Source: Clarkia xantiana subsp. parviflora
Taxonomy: Eukaryota; Streptophyta; Magnoliopsida; Myrtales; Onagraceae
Direction of reading: 5' to 3'
NCBI GenBank assembly: GCA_036873135.1
Contig: JAPTYO010000005.1
Span: forward strand, 10,332,166-10,396,165
Length of the DNA stretch: 64,000 nucleotides
In this document: piece after piece, positions 47,196-59,184 of the stretch
Numbering within the stretch: the first letter of the stretch is position 1
How the letters are laid out: the number at the start of each line of letters is the position of its first letter
The notes under the pieces: generated by a model
What the model was told of the DNA's origin: nothing
The model's input: only the letters and a program-made list of their open reading frames with translations
The model's database searches: none
Position numbers and translations under genes: made by a program

Positions 47196-50100
47196 CTAGT
47201 TAGTTTACCCGCGCTTTGCGCGGATATAAACTTTTAAAATATAGAGTTTTTTTTTATTGAGTGATAATTTTTAATTTGTTCGCTCAATATTTGCATATTA
47301 TTTTTTTAAATAAAATATCAACATAAATTATCACTCTAAACTATTTAGAAAGTTGAACATAATTGAATTGATTAGTTTTAATTTAAAAAAAATAGAAGAT
47401 AAGAATCCCTAATTGTTTATATAAATGGCAAGAAATAGCTGCATCAAAGAGTAAAAAAAATTTAGAAATATGTTAGTAGAGTGATAATTTATATTGATAT
47501 TATATTATTTATAATATTTTTATTTTATGGAACTTAAAATATCAATTGATTTTTAAAAAAATATATATTATGTAAATATTCAGCATATTAATAAAATTGA
47601 AACTTTTCCATAATAATATATTCATAAATACTATATAAAGAATAGAAAGATCATATAAAAAAAATATACAACGATAAACTCAACATTATAATTTTAAATA
47701 TATAAAATAAAATAAAGCGAATAATTTTACTTAATTTTCTTTCATAATTAGAGAAACTGTGTGCGTATTAAGTAAAAATTTCCATTGAGTACTTATAGTA
47801 AATATGTATTTAAAATAAAAATTACAATGTTAACTTAAATTAAATTATTAAAAGTATAATGTATATTACATAAGGAAAAAAATTATGAATTCTAATTAAA
47901 AAATAGTTTGCAACCTCTGTTAAAGTATAATAAATTTTCTTTGAAAAAAAAAAAACAAAATCAATTGTCCACATTATAATCCAATTTTATTTGATTTATC
48001 AAAGACGATAAATGTTCAATAAATTTTTTTAATTAGTTATTATAAACCATGGGGGACAAAATAATATTTACTTAAACTTATATTTGCACGATTTTTTATA
48101 TATTAATATGATATGTTTAGGTATGAGTAATATATAGTTTTAAATATGTGATCATAATTTTATTTAGTATTTTAACTTCCAATGCAAATATTATGAATGA
48201 ATTTTATATGAATTGTTTTTTCCAATGACTTTTATATGAATTGAAATTCTTTTAATAATGGACTTTTATACACTGTATGGGAATATTTTATTAGACTTCA
48301 TATTACTCCAAATATAATTAGTCAAAAAAATTATTAGAGTTATAACTTAAAGTTATATATTAATATAAAAAAGAACTCACATAAGGTAATTATAACAATT
48401 ATTAAAGAAATAATTAATACTTACAATTTTAAATTAACTTTATATGAATTGTGTCAAAAAAAATTGGACGAAACTGGCTTTTATCCTTAATTAATGCAAA
48501 CCACCATAATTAGAAAAAAATAATTAAGGTAATTAATTTGTTTCAGCATTAATTGGTTTAATTTTCCATTTTAGTAACCATAAATAAGTGACAACTATGT
48601 AGTAAATATTTTCATCATATATTATATTATATTTGAACGTCATAATTATTCATATATATAGTACGAGTTTAAATTTTCTTTAATTACCATCTGTATTTTT
48701 AAATATTTATTAGAATAATTGTCATTCATTTTGGAGTGAATTAATATGTAAAGAACTACATGAATGATGTGTCACATATATTTTATTATTATTGTTTGAC
48801 AAAGGATCACATATATTTAATTAAATAATAAATAAATATTGTACTAAATGTAAAGAAATCATGAAATGAAAGGTGGGTGAGGTAAAAAAAACCTCCTATA
48901 TTGAACTCTTAAAAATTTGTGTTATTGAAAATGTTTAAATTTATTTCTATCAATAAAATTTTCAAAATTTTATCTTATTGAAATTAAAATATTAAGAGCG
49001 CGAAATTATTTCTTAGAGGTTTACAAAAAAAAAAGTCCAAAATTTGTAATTTTCACCTAGACGAATAAAAGATTCATAAAAAATAAAAATAAAAATTATT
49101 AGTAAACCTGGAAATTAAAATTATAAGATAAAAAAAGATAATTATATGAATGAACATTTTTTATCGTATATGAATTAACAATCGACTACAATTAAATATC
49201 TATATTATAAAATACAATTATTAATAAAGTGTAATATTCAATAGTTTTATCAAAAAGATTATTTCTATAGATGTGTTATGGTTTATATTTATTTTTTTTC
49301 AAAATTTTATCTTATTGAAATTAAAATATTAAGAGCGCGAAATTATTTCTTAGAGGTTTACAAAAAAAAAAGTCCAAAATTTGTAATTTTCACCTAGACG
49401 AATAAAAGATTCATAAAAAATAAAAATAAAAATTATTAGTAAACCTGGAAATTAAAATTATAAGATAAAAAAAGATAATTATATGAATGAACATTTTTTA
49501 TCGTATATGAATTAACAATCGACTACAATTAAATATCTATATTATAAAATACAATTATTAATAAAGTGTAATATTCAATAGTTTTATCAAAAAGATTATT
49601 TCTATAGATGTGTTATGGTTTATATTTATTTTTTTTCTCCCATTCTTGAGCATAATGTAATTATAATATTAAAGCACAAACATTATATTAAACCAATTAA
49701 ATATTTGTTTACCTTTTGTATCATGGTAATGTGGTGGATCTCCACCGACAACCCTAATTTGTAAACATAGGATATGTGATTAACACTGAAGAATTTCAGA
49801 TAAGATTACAGTTTGAGAGAATTTATTAGTGTGATTCCTAATAAATAGAGAAAGGTAAGAGATATTGTTTCGACACAATTGAGCTGAGTTATTTTTTCAA
49901 TTTATTTTTTTAACAAAATGTTTAATAGAAAAATGAAATAGTTTTTTTTATAAGTACAAAAGTAAATGAACACGTTTTATTTCTTGCTAAATAAACATAG
50001 ATTATTTAAATTTTCAAAATTACCTCCTAATATATATACATGCTATAACTATAACATAAAATTTAAATTATGAAAACTTGATATTTGTGATAGATACATT

Positions 50101-51195
50101 ATAATTAATGTATGCTAATTCTATAAATGTAAACTTACATGTTATGGAAATTTTAGATTGATTCACTAATTCAAAATTAATAGTATATACTGCACATATA
50201 AATGTTAAAAAATTGGTAAAAGCCTCAAATATAGGCATTTGTGTTCTCCTTCAGAAGCTTCAAGTTTTCAATGATCTCGGTCAGTATGGACTAAAGGCAC
50301 ACTTCTACAACCCTGCCATGCTTGGAGTGATATGGACCCATTCTCCATTTATTCGGTGTTAAATTCCCTCAAATTAGAGCGAAAAGCAGAGCCGACGACT
50401 ACATGTGTCAATTTTTAGAGAAGAGATCGAGATATACCACCGAAGGAGAGCATAACATTGTTGAAGGTTATTGTATTTGTTTGCAAGAAAAAAACGGTCA
50501 TTATTATATATATATATATATATATGTATTATAATTTTTAGAAAGCAAACAATATGCCAACCTATCTATTTTGCTTGTTTCTACAAAAAAAAATTATATC
50601 TATTTTACTTGTATCTTCTATATATATATTATACCGTTTAAAATCTATATATATTACAACCTACTTATTTTTTTATTAACTTTTTTTTCAAGTATTTTTA
50701 TTAACTAACTTAATATCATTTTATTTGTTTTATATATTTTATTTTATGATGATTATAATATTTACATAACTACTTTTATATTTTTTTTTCACTAAGTATA
50801 TCAACTTAAAAATATATTCATTATAGTATATTAACTATAATATTTGTTTATTTATTCATTCATGTAATATTATTTTGATGAAATTGATTAATTAATGTTC
50901 TAATTTTTATAGTAGTTTTTCATATTAATTTGTAAGGGTTCAAAACTTGCATTTCTGTATTTTATGGAGTTTAAACTTTAATTTTGCAAACTTGAAAACG
51001 AAACGGCTGCTGAAATGAATTGTGGTGCTTTGCTTAACATCTAGACTTCCATGTGTAATTGATATGATGATGTAACATATCAAAATTTGACATTGACCAA
51101 TCAATTTACATGATTTTAACACATATGAAAGAGAAATATATGAAAAAAACTTAGTTGTTAAGATGTTAGAAGATTTTTTAGAATTATATTATATA
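47196..51195 (-). mobile_element. Helitron G, 3' end clear, 5' end tentative
   Basis: The 3' end (left): A|CTAGTTAGTTTA then CCCGCGC-TTT-GCGCGG (47208-47223). A possible 5' end (minus strand TATATAATATAATTC) is at about 51195. The body is very AT-rich with no ORF above 60 codons. It contains a perfect-looking tandem duplication at 48963-49636 and a short TA microsatellite at 50506-50525. The block 50240-50460 is less AT-rich but unassigned. Confidence 0.4.
48963..49636. repeat. Tandem duplication of 337 bp, no difference seen
   Basis: The segment starting CAAAATTTTATCTTATTGAA is followed at a distance of 337 bp by an apparently identical copy, ending before CTCCCATTC. Poly-A runs, GAGCGCGAAATTATTTC and CACCTAGACGAATAAAAG occur in both. 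Identity implies a recent event, or an assembly duplication. Confidence 0.9.
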
Positions 51196-51966
51196 TAGAT
51201 TATAAACCGTAGAATTCATGTTTATTGGGTCATAGGATGATTTGGGTATCCTTTATTGGGCTCATGATTAATTATTGATCAATCATTTTATTATCAATGG
51301 GCCTAGCTAACTCTTCTTTCCAACACATTGAATCTCTCAGCAATAAAGTTAAAGCCTGCCTGTTAGCATGGTTAGGATTTGGGTCTAGAAAGATTCAGTA
51401 AGGTGGAGGAAGAATATAGAGAAATGATTGTGTTTACAGGTTCCGTTTATTTCTTTTACATCCTAGACGGTTAATTTGATGATTACAACTTACAAGCAGA
51501 GATGAAAGTACACTATTCATGGTCGCTTTTTATTTTTTTTATTTTTAAAAATTTTTTAAATGGTTTTTTGAAAAGAAAAAAAAAAATTATTTTTTTTACA
51601 ATTTTGAATCATTTCTTACCCACGCAAAATTTGAATTAGTATCAATAAATATTAAATAGTTTTAGTTTACTATATGCTATTTGACATCATTGATTGCATT
51701 TGGAGATGAGAGTAAGCATGGGACAATCAGACTGCACATCATATATATATATATATTAGAATTTGTGTGCGAGCGCATGATGTAATATATAATATAATAA
51801 TAGTTTTTAACGTGAAATAGAATAAATAAATGTATAACATATAAGTAGGAAACATATAAAAATAAATCTTCAAGAAGTATATATATATATATATATAAAT
51901 AAATGCTCGTGCAACTGTCTACTGAATTATTTATTATTCATTATTCATTTTTTCGGGTTGATAGAC

Positions 51967-51967
<1 letters not shown>
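51196..51967. other. Intergenic, no gene seen
   Basis: AT-rich, with a poly-T/A stretch (51525-51600) and TA-rich tracts (51743-51756, 51880-51895). No ORF or element end could be supported. Confidence 0.5.

Positions 51968-52030
<63 letters not shown>
51968..52030. repeat. (TAA)21 microsatellite
   Basis: 63 bp of uninterrupted TAA units, long enough to be highly variable between individuals. Confidence 0.97.
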
Positions 52031-52031
<1 letters not shown>

Positions 52032-55000
52032 CACAGTTGAACAAATAAAGTGTAGTAGTACAAAATACTTTTTAGCATTCCCATACAACGTTATGGTATA
52101 TGGATGACTAACATTTATGCACTAAGAGATGAAAGATACTGAATATAACACCAGAACTTAGAGACCCAAAATCCACACTTCTTTTTTAATATATCTTGTC
52201 GCAGTCTGAATTCATCGACTTATGCATTAGCAATATCACAAAGACGTTGAACAATATATGAATCTAGTACAATAATGCTAAACATGGCACTTTTAGCTGG
52301 ATCTCAGATTCTGATGGAAAAGCATCCGAAAGATGTAAGACTCGTTAGAATCAAGTATAGCCATTACTATTCAACAATGTTAACCTTTAACAAATTGATT
52401 CGTAGATAAGGAGCAAAAGGAGAAAATTCAAAGGGGCAGTTATCCTCCAGCTAGTTTGAAATTTCATTTTTAAGATGGGACAAAATCAAATGGCACTCTC
52501 TAAGAATAGAAGCGCCCGAAAATAAGGCTACATTTTAGTTCTCAGAGAAATAAATAGGGTTTTAGATTGTTTTACGTAATAAGTCAAGAAAGAGGCGCAT
52601 AATATGTCTTACCTGAAAGCTCCATCAAATGCAAGACCAATATAATCCCTTAATCTTAGACCACAAGTTACATCAACATAGTTAATTGTCTACTGTCCAC
52701 ATTCACGAGCGCGTAGTACTTACACAAATGCTAAGCCAGTCACATAAATAGTTGGACGAAACACAAAAAAAAAAATCACTAAATCGATTGCAGAGGTTAT
52801 CCATAGCAAAATTAGCACTACCACATTTTTTCCTTCCATTTTTTTGCCTATTTTTATTAATAAAAATATTAACATAGATGACTTAACAGATTTCAAGAAA
52901 AAGTGATAGATAATTTTCTAAAAAATTTCAACCAAATCATCTTACTGGACAATAACATAGAATATGATTCAGCAAGTCCTAACCCAAATAAAATTTTATC
53001 CAGACGACATCACCAAAACTTATTAACATAGAAAATATAGTATTTTTAACATGCATGAATTTACGTTAACAACTTCATGAGAATAAATAAGAGAGAATTT
53101 GCCAACAACAAATAAGATGTTAACTTGAATCAAGCTTCTCTTTTAGCAAGTGACACGACTATATTGAAGATTAGATATGAGAGCATATATATATACATAA
53201 AAAAATGAACAAAAATGCAAGAAAGATTAGACACTTTAAATACAGAGTTCCACTAAGTGCATATGGAACTGGAATATGACACACCGATCCATCAATATAT
53301 GGCACTGCTGTATTCTGAATTGGAATTTATCCAACAACTCAAAAACGTTACGATTTGGCAAGCATAGATTAAGACTCTTAATACCCTCCCAACATCCACT
53401 TAGACAGTGACTTAGACTTAATGTACCATTAGCCATTTTTTACAATTCTGCAATAGTTAATACATTTAGAGCATCTTTTCACATTCCAACTGCTTATGCT
53501 TCTTGGAATTTCCCCAATGCATGTCATTATCAGTAATTATAAAAAAATGCTATGATTACAAAGTTCGTAAGTTAAATGATCCAACATTGGCTACAGATAA
53601 TAAACCGTGAATTAGTTGATCAAGGAATTGCATGCACCATGAGGAATCATTAATAAGAGCTTCTCGTTTAAACTTATTCAAACTAAGTCATAATTAAGAT
53701 TATCGGTTATTAGTAGCATAAAATTTGGCTCTATTTCCTTAGCTACTCTATCTTGTTAGTAATTGATAATGTATGTAAGGAATTTCCATGACTAAAATCT
53801 AATGCATAACACAATACAACATTCTGCAATTTCCACTTACCAATCCATCAGTAGTCGTCTAGTGATAAGTTGGAAAGATCCACCCATGAGTATTCATGGA
53901 AGTAGAAAAGGTTGGCAAATTCGTGTCATCTTCTGGAACAATTCCCCTATTAAAATGTGCTTATATAATAAACCGTACCTAATTAGCAGAATATCAAGAA
54001 GAGTGAGTATTATTAAAAGATGACATCAAAATTTTCTGAAAAATTCAAGGAAGTTTGATTTGTTAAACTCAAATAATCAAAACCAAAAGGAAACACAAAT
54101 ATCTTGTAAAATCACTTTACTTTGTAAAAATTGGACATACTTGAAATTGTTTTTCATAAACTCACCATATAAAAATGACTTGGACTATGTCAACTTTGTT
54201 TCTCTTATCTTTGCCAGCTTCACAAAGATGGTTAGTCATCAATATACATAGTTCTTTGATGAATTGGAACTCTCGAATGCATTTGTTTTTATCACAATTT
54301 TAGGCTCTACAAATTATAAGATAGGGTGCTGATTCAACAATTATAAAATACATGATTTGAATTTTATCGGAACTAAAAAGAATGAACAAATGCTTTTTAA
54401 AAAATACATTACTGGTATGTCCAAATATATCTCAATTACTACCCTAATTCTCAACTTCATTTCAACAAACAAGTGGTGAGCAATAAATAGTACTAATGTA
54501 AAGAAGAAGTAACGTAATCTAAAAGCATACCTACATGTGAGATGAAATGAGGCGCCATTTGAAAACATGAGTTGTGGAGGTCAAAAGTTCATTATGCATG
54601 AGCGAGCAGTGTCGTTGAGTATATAAAATTAATAATGTATTTTTTGATAGGTCGTGCACAATAGAAACACACTAAATTAGTTTTTTTTTTTTTTTTAAAA
54701 AAAACTATCAAATATTAGTGCCCAACATGAAGGATAGACCAAGTTAAATGAATTTTCAATTACATGAACAAAATAAAATCATAATGAATGTAAGAATCGA
54801 CCAAAATGAAGGTGGGTGGCTTCTTCTTCGGAGAAAGGTGGATGCGGGTGCCTTCGTCATTGGAGGAGGTGGAGGAGGCGGGTGGTCCAGCCGAACGGGG
54901 CGGCATGTGAGCGCTTGCTTCAGAATTCAGAACTTAGATGGCAGTGTTGTTTCGTGGAGGAAAATGGGGTTGTGATGAGTCGATGCGGGCTTGATGGCGG

Positions 55001-55604
55001 CGACATCGGGATGAATGGGTTGTGAGTTCCGAAGGTGATGTCGCACGTTAGCGCATGCGTATGGTGTTGGAAGGGCTTGTTTGTGGCGTCTGGATTGGAT
55101 GGGGTTGTTAGTTGTTAGTCGCTGTGGATTTGACTGCGGCGTCAGGATGATGTTGGAGGACTCTATAGGAATGGAAGTGTTGTGAGTTTTAAAGGTTAGT
55201 GGTGGCAAGAGAGTGGTTGGACTTGAAGAGAAGCATATAGGATGAACTGGCAGGTGCATACCTGCAACGATTCAATTTTGTTGGTAACAACGACTATCGT
55301 AGACTGGGAAATATGTTAAGAGGTGGATGCATTTTTTTACCAAACTTTTAAGGAAAGTAAATTTGAAGAGGTGTAGTAAATTTAATGAGTTGTGACTTTT
55401 AGAGGTGAGGACACTTGGTACTTTTATAGATGTAGAAGATATATATATTGGTAAATACGAAAAAAAACTAACAATAGTGAATCTTATAAAAATAAACTAC
55501 TCCATACGAGATATTCCTCTCGGTTCTACTATACTTAACACGTCTTTTATTAAAGGCCATTGAGAATGACGAGGAGGAACATTGTAGATAACTAAAAAAT
55601 TATA
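52031..55604. other. Unassigned region
   Basis: No gene is supported. Minus-strand exon-like pieces include 53436-53236 (MANGTLSLSHCLSGCWEGIK, SLNLCLPNRNVFELLD, faintly like an F-box/LRR protein) and 55259-54927 (110 codons, Pro/Thr/His-rich, ATG start, GC-richer). The block 54800-55260 has GGAGGTGGAGGAGG-type words. They could be remains of a host gene or captured DNA in another Helitron, but no joined frame with splice sites could be built. Confidence 0.3.
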
Positions 55605-56355
55605 GGGTTAATAACTTAGGAAAAGTCTGAAGTTTGCCCCATTTAACCGGGAGGTCTGAATTTTCAAAAGTTAATTTGAAAGGTCTGAAGTTTCAACTTT
55701 GTTGATTTAAGGTTTTCCGTCCATTTTTAGGGTTAAATTTAACAAAATTGTGTGAAATGACATTCTTGCCCCTTTTAATATTTTGTTTTATTTAATATCT
55801 TATTTGAGGAAATGTGAAATGACAAAATTACCCATGAAGTCAAATTAAAACCACCCCGGCTCCGTCCACCGCCACCCGGTTCCGATCACCACCGGCCCCG
55901 ATTGGGCCCAAATCGGAGGTTAAAAGCTCTGAGGAGCCAAAAATCTCCGATCGGAGCTTTGTGGCTCCGATTTGGGCCCAATCGGAGCCGTGGTGGCGGT
56001 CGCTGGAGTTGGTGGTGGTCGCCGGAGCCGGGTGGTGGTTGCCGGAGTCGGGTGTTGGTTGCCGGAGCCGGGGTGGCGGTGGCCGGAGCCGTGGTGGCTT
56101 TAAGGGCATTTTTGTCTTTTCACTTCAAGAATGTGAGGGGCACACTTGATAAAAGGGCATTTTTGGAATTTAATTTTATTTCCGGTCACATGCCAAGCAT
56201 GTGATCAACTTCCGTCAGTTTTAACGGAAAAAATTAACGTAGACCTCTTATATCCACAAAGTTGAAACCTCAGACCTCTCAAATCAACATTTGAAAATTC
56301 AGACATCTCCGGTTAACATGGGCCAAACTTCAGACATTTCCTAGGTTATTAACCC
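55605..56355. mobile_element. MULE-type MITE, family II, copy 2
   Basis: Perfect 9-bp duplication AAAATTATA (55596-55604 and 56356-56364). Ends GGGTTAATAACTTAGGAAAA and CCTAGGTTATTAACCC. The same block order as 44282-45057: a terminal arm, TTTAACCCTAAAAATGGACG (either strand), a GC-rich centre (CGATTGGGCCCAAATCGGAG as an inverted pair), and the CATGCCAAGCATGTGA motif. Confidence 0.9.
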
Positions 56356-56359
56356 AAAA

Positions 56360-57650
56360 TTATATTCTTGTTAACTGCAAGCTTCGCTATCGCATCCGCT
56401 GCTCCATTTGCTTTCCGAAAGACATGACAAAATTTGCATCTTATGAAGTTCTTCATTAAGTTTCTACAATCAATAATAATTGGCATAAGAATGTAATTCT
56501 CAACTGAATCATCACAAACTAAATGATAGACTTCCAAAGCATCTGTTTCCACGTGAATGGAATCAATATGGTTATTCGAGGCTATGGTAAGTCCATTTCG
56601 AAGAGCCCACAGTTAAGCAAGCAAGCTATTTAAAGTGTCCAATGTCTTAGAGTAACTCGATACCCATCTTCCCGTTTATCCATGATGATACCACCTTCAC
56701 TTCCTAGCTTAAGGTTGTCCTTGACCAAACCATCACTGTTCAATTTCAGCCCACCATTGAGAGGAGGGTTTCAATTGATAAGAACAATTTCATGAATGTT
56801 GGGAGGAATCGCTCGTGTATTAATAGTGGAAAATTCATTAACTTGAGGGAGTATGAATTGATAGATGTCATTGGTAGGTGAACGTTGATTGAAAAGCAGA
56901 AAGTTCATCTATTTCCATATGCTCCAAATTGTGAATGAGAAAATAGTTGGCCACTCATGTCTAGATGCATGAAGGCAGAGCAAAAGCAAATAAGATCATA
57001 GGAACATAGCCATAAAAACGTTTGGATCTTCGGAAGAGTTTTAAACTTCCAAATCCAGTTCCAATCAATTTTGGTATCCTCTAAAGATGTTGTGGGCTTT
57101 GGTCATGCATAAGGGATAAATAAACTGAACCTAAAAAAGGTTTTTCATTTGAGGTAGTCTCCAAATGAGTTTATCTTCAACGACACTTCTTTTTTAAAAG
57201 GTATGTGAAACAACTTATCAATCATCTCTTTAGATAACTCAAAAGAAATTGCATTAAAGTTCAGTCACCCTCATAATCCTCGAGTGAATTCACTTGTATG
57301 GATTGTTCTTCCTCCCTAAGGGGGTCATGAATCATTGATCTATGAGATGAATTTTTTATCCAAGTATCCTTCCAACTATAAATACTATCAACATTTCCCA
57401 TAACCCAGCCAAGACCCTTGGAGATGGCTTGGTGGCCAACAACTAGAGGTTTCCAAGTGTTGATGCATTGCTCAAGTAGGCTCTATGAGCACTAAAGAAC
57501 TTGTGTTTGATTATTTGTGCCCAATGAGCATTCAACTGAGTTGCTCTCCAAGAGAAAGAAGCTAAAAGAGATTGATTTTTCTCCTAAGCTCTTTTAATCC
57601 CCAACCTCCTATATCTATGGTTTTGAAACATTATCCTATGATATAGGCCA
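56360..57650 (-). pseudogene. LINE 3' part: zf-RVT and RNase H remnants
   Basis: On the minus strand, in several frames: GGWGLKELRRK, SLLASFSWRATQLNAHWAQI (the zf-RVT region after the RT domain), IFSFTIWSIWK, then RNase H pieces LNSDGLVKDNLKLGSEGGII and, at 56552-56349, METDALEVYHLVCDD with HVFRKANGAADAIAKLA. Many stops and frameshifts. This is the C-terminal order of plant L1-clade ORF2. It belongs with the 59185-62760 part, from which it is separated by an LTR fragment. The middle of RT, including the catalytic FADD box, is missing between them. Confidence 0.75.
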
Positions 57651-58065
57651 ATTAGTAGACCGGGTCTGCCCTAGGGCTACCAATCTTAGTGGCTAGATTT
57701 CCAATTTGAGAATAGTAATTAGATAGGTATGAATCTTTTATTTCCTTTTTAGCAATCATCAATTGAGATATATATTTATCTCAATCAGCATTTATGTTTC
57801 CTATGTTTCCTAAGTTGTAATGCCCTAAGGTCCTATATAAGGGATCTGATTATGAATAAGAAATCAAGCATCAAATTATCAATTTATTAGTTTATAGTTT
57901 ATTAGTTCAGTAGTTCTTGAGATTGGATCATCTCTCTAACGAGGTCCCAGAGTTTTGTTCTCCCCTAAACGAGTTCAACAATTGCACGTAAGAAGAAGAA
58001 AACCCCACCTCAACCACCTACTCATCCCTACTGGACCCGATCCTGTGTTACTAATTGTAACAATT

Positions 58066-58078
58066 TGGTATCAGAGCC
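58066..58078 (+). promoter_or_regulatory. Primer binding site (tRNA-iMet)
   Basis: TGGTATCAGAGCC, complementary to the 3' end of plant initiator Met tRNA, lies three bases after the LTR end. Confidence 0.92.
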
Positions 58079-58085
58079 AATCTAG

Positions 58086-59184
58086 ATGGGCGACAAGGTG
58101 AAATCAATCGTCGAAAACATGCTGAAGGAAGATCGAGCAGTGACAGATGCTGCTCTATCCAAACTGACCAAGGAAATGAACGAAATGAAGACAGCCCTGG
58201 CAGAAGACGCTGCAGCAAGGTCGAACATGAATGCTTCCCTAGAAAGAATAGAAAAGTTAATTGCAAACCTGCAGCAAGATCGGCTAGAACCGATTCCCAA
58301 ATTCGTCGCTGCAGACAGGAGCTCCTCCAGTTCCGCCGGTCAACCCAACTCCACCACCGACTCAGAGACCAATCGAAGTCCTTGTCCGGCTGATCGAACC
58401 AGCCCCACCAACGATGACAAAGAATTGAACCCAGGTAAGGAGATGGCAGCCGAGCAGCTCCTCCACTCAGCCACCCAATTTCCCCAGCAGGATAACAACC
58501 AGCGGCGTGTCAAAGACCCAAGTCAGCCTCCCCACTCAACCGCCCAATCAGCCACGCCGGAGAATAACCAGCGGCGCTCTGACCCATCCCAACTCCTCCA
58601 CCATCAGCCGCCAGCCGCCCAAGAGACCAGCTTTCAACCGCAACCCTCAGAGCTGTTCTCCCTGAACCACCAATTTTCTAATTATCGGGACCAGCAGACA
58701 AAGGGTAAGACATTTCCTCAGAATTATTCTGCTTTCTCTTATGGGCCTCAAAACAGTGGCCCAAAAACATTACCCTTCAATCAGTTCGAACCGACCCGGT
58801 TCGACCCTACCCGATACAGTCGACCTGGCCCGATTCGACCTGAACAGACCCAACCCAGATCTTTTGGAGATATTACTTATAAAGTTCGGGGCACTATGGG
58901 AACAACAATTTTGCGATACACTAAATTGGATTTCCCAACTTATGACGGTTTAGAGGACTCATTGATATGGCTACACCGTTGTGAGCAATTTTTCACGTAT
59001 CAAGGGACGGACGAGACGGAGAAAGTGGGACTAGCTGCCTTCCACATGTTGGTGAGGCACAAATGTGGTATTTCCAATTCGGACAGGAGCATCCGAGCTT
59101 ATCATGGGAGGACTTTAGGTACGCTTTTTCAATGCGTTTCGGTATACCGGAAGGCCATAACCCACTCGCAGACCTGATCGCGGT
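58086..59184 (+). pseudogene. Ty3 gag, truncated and frameshifted
   Basis: The ATG at 58086 opens an intact frame to about 59050: a coiled-coil start (KLTKEMNEMKTALAEDAAAR), a long Pro/Gln/Ser linker, then the retrotransposon gag domain (KLDFPTYDGLEDSLIWLHRC, EQFFTYQGTDETEKVGLAAF). After AFHML one base is missing. In the next frame the domain continues (MWYFQFGQEHPSLSWEDFRY, MRFGIPEGHNPLADLIAVK) up to the break at 59184. In its own frame translation ends at 59177. The zinc knuckle and all of pol are absent. Confidence 0.85.

Larger units (their letters stand above)
57690..59184 (+). mobile_element. Truncated Ty3-type retrotransposon (5' LTR plus partial gag)
   Basis: 5' LTR about 57690-58062 (TATA box TATATAA at 57834, end TTGTAACA), spacer ATT, primer binding site, then gag. 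It stops abruptly at 59184 next to LINE sequence. Pol and the 3' LTR are absent. The LTR start is approximate because no second LTR is available. It inserted in, or recombined with, a LINE. Confidence 0.7.

Noticed and set aside
51741..51790. Possible Helitron 3' end (TTAGAATTTGTGTGCGAGCG)
   Set aside because: Stem pairing is poor and no partner end was found.
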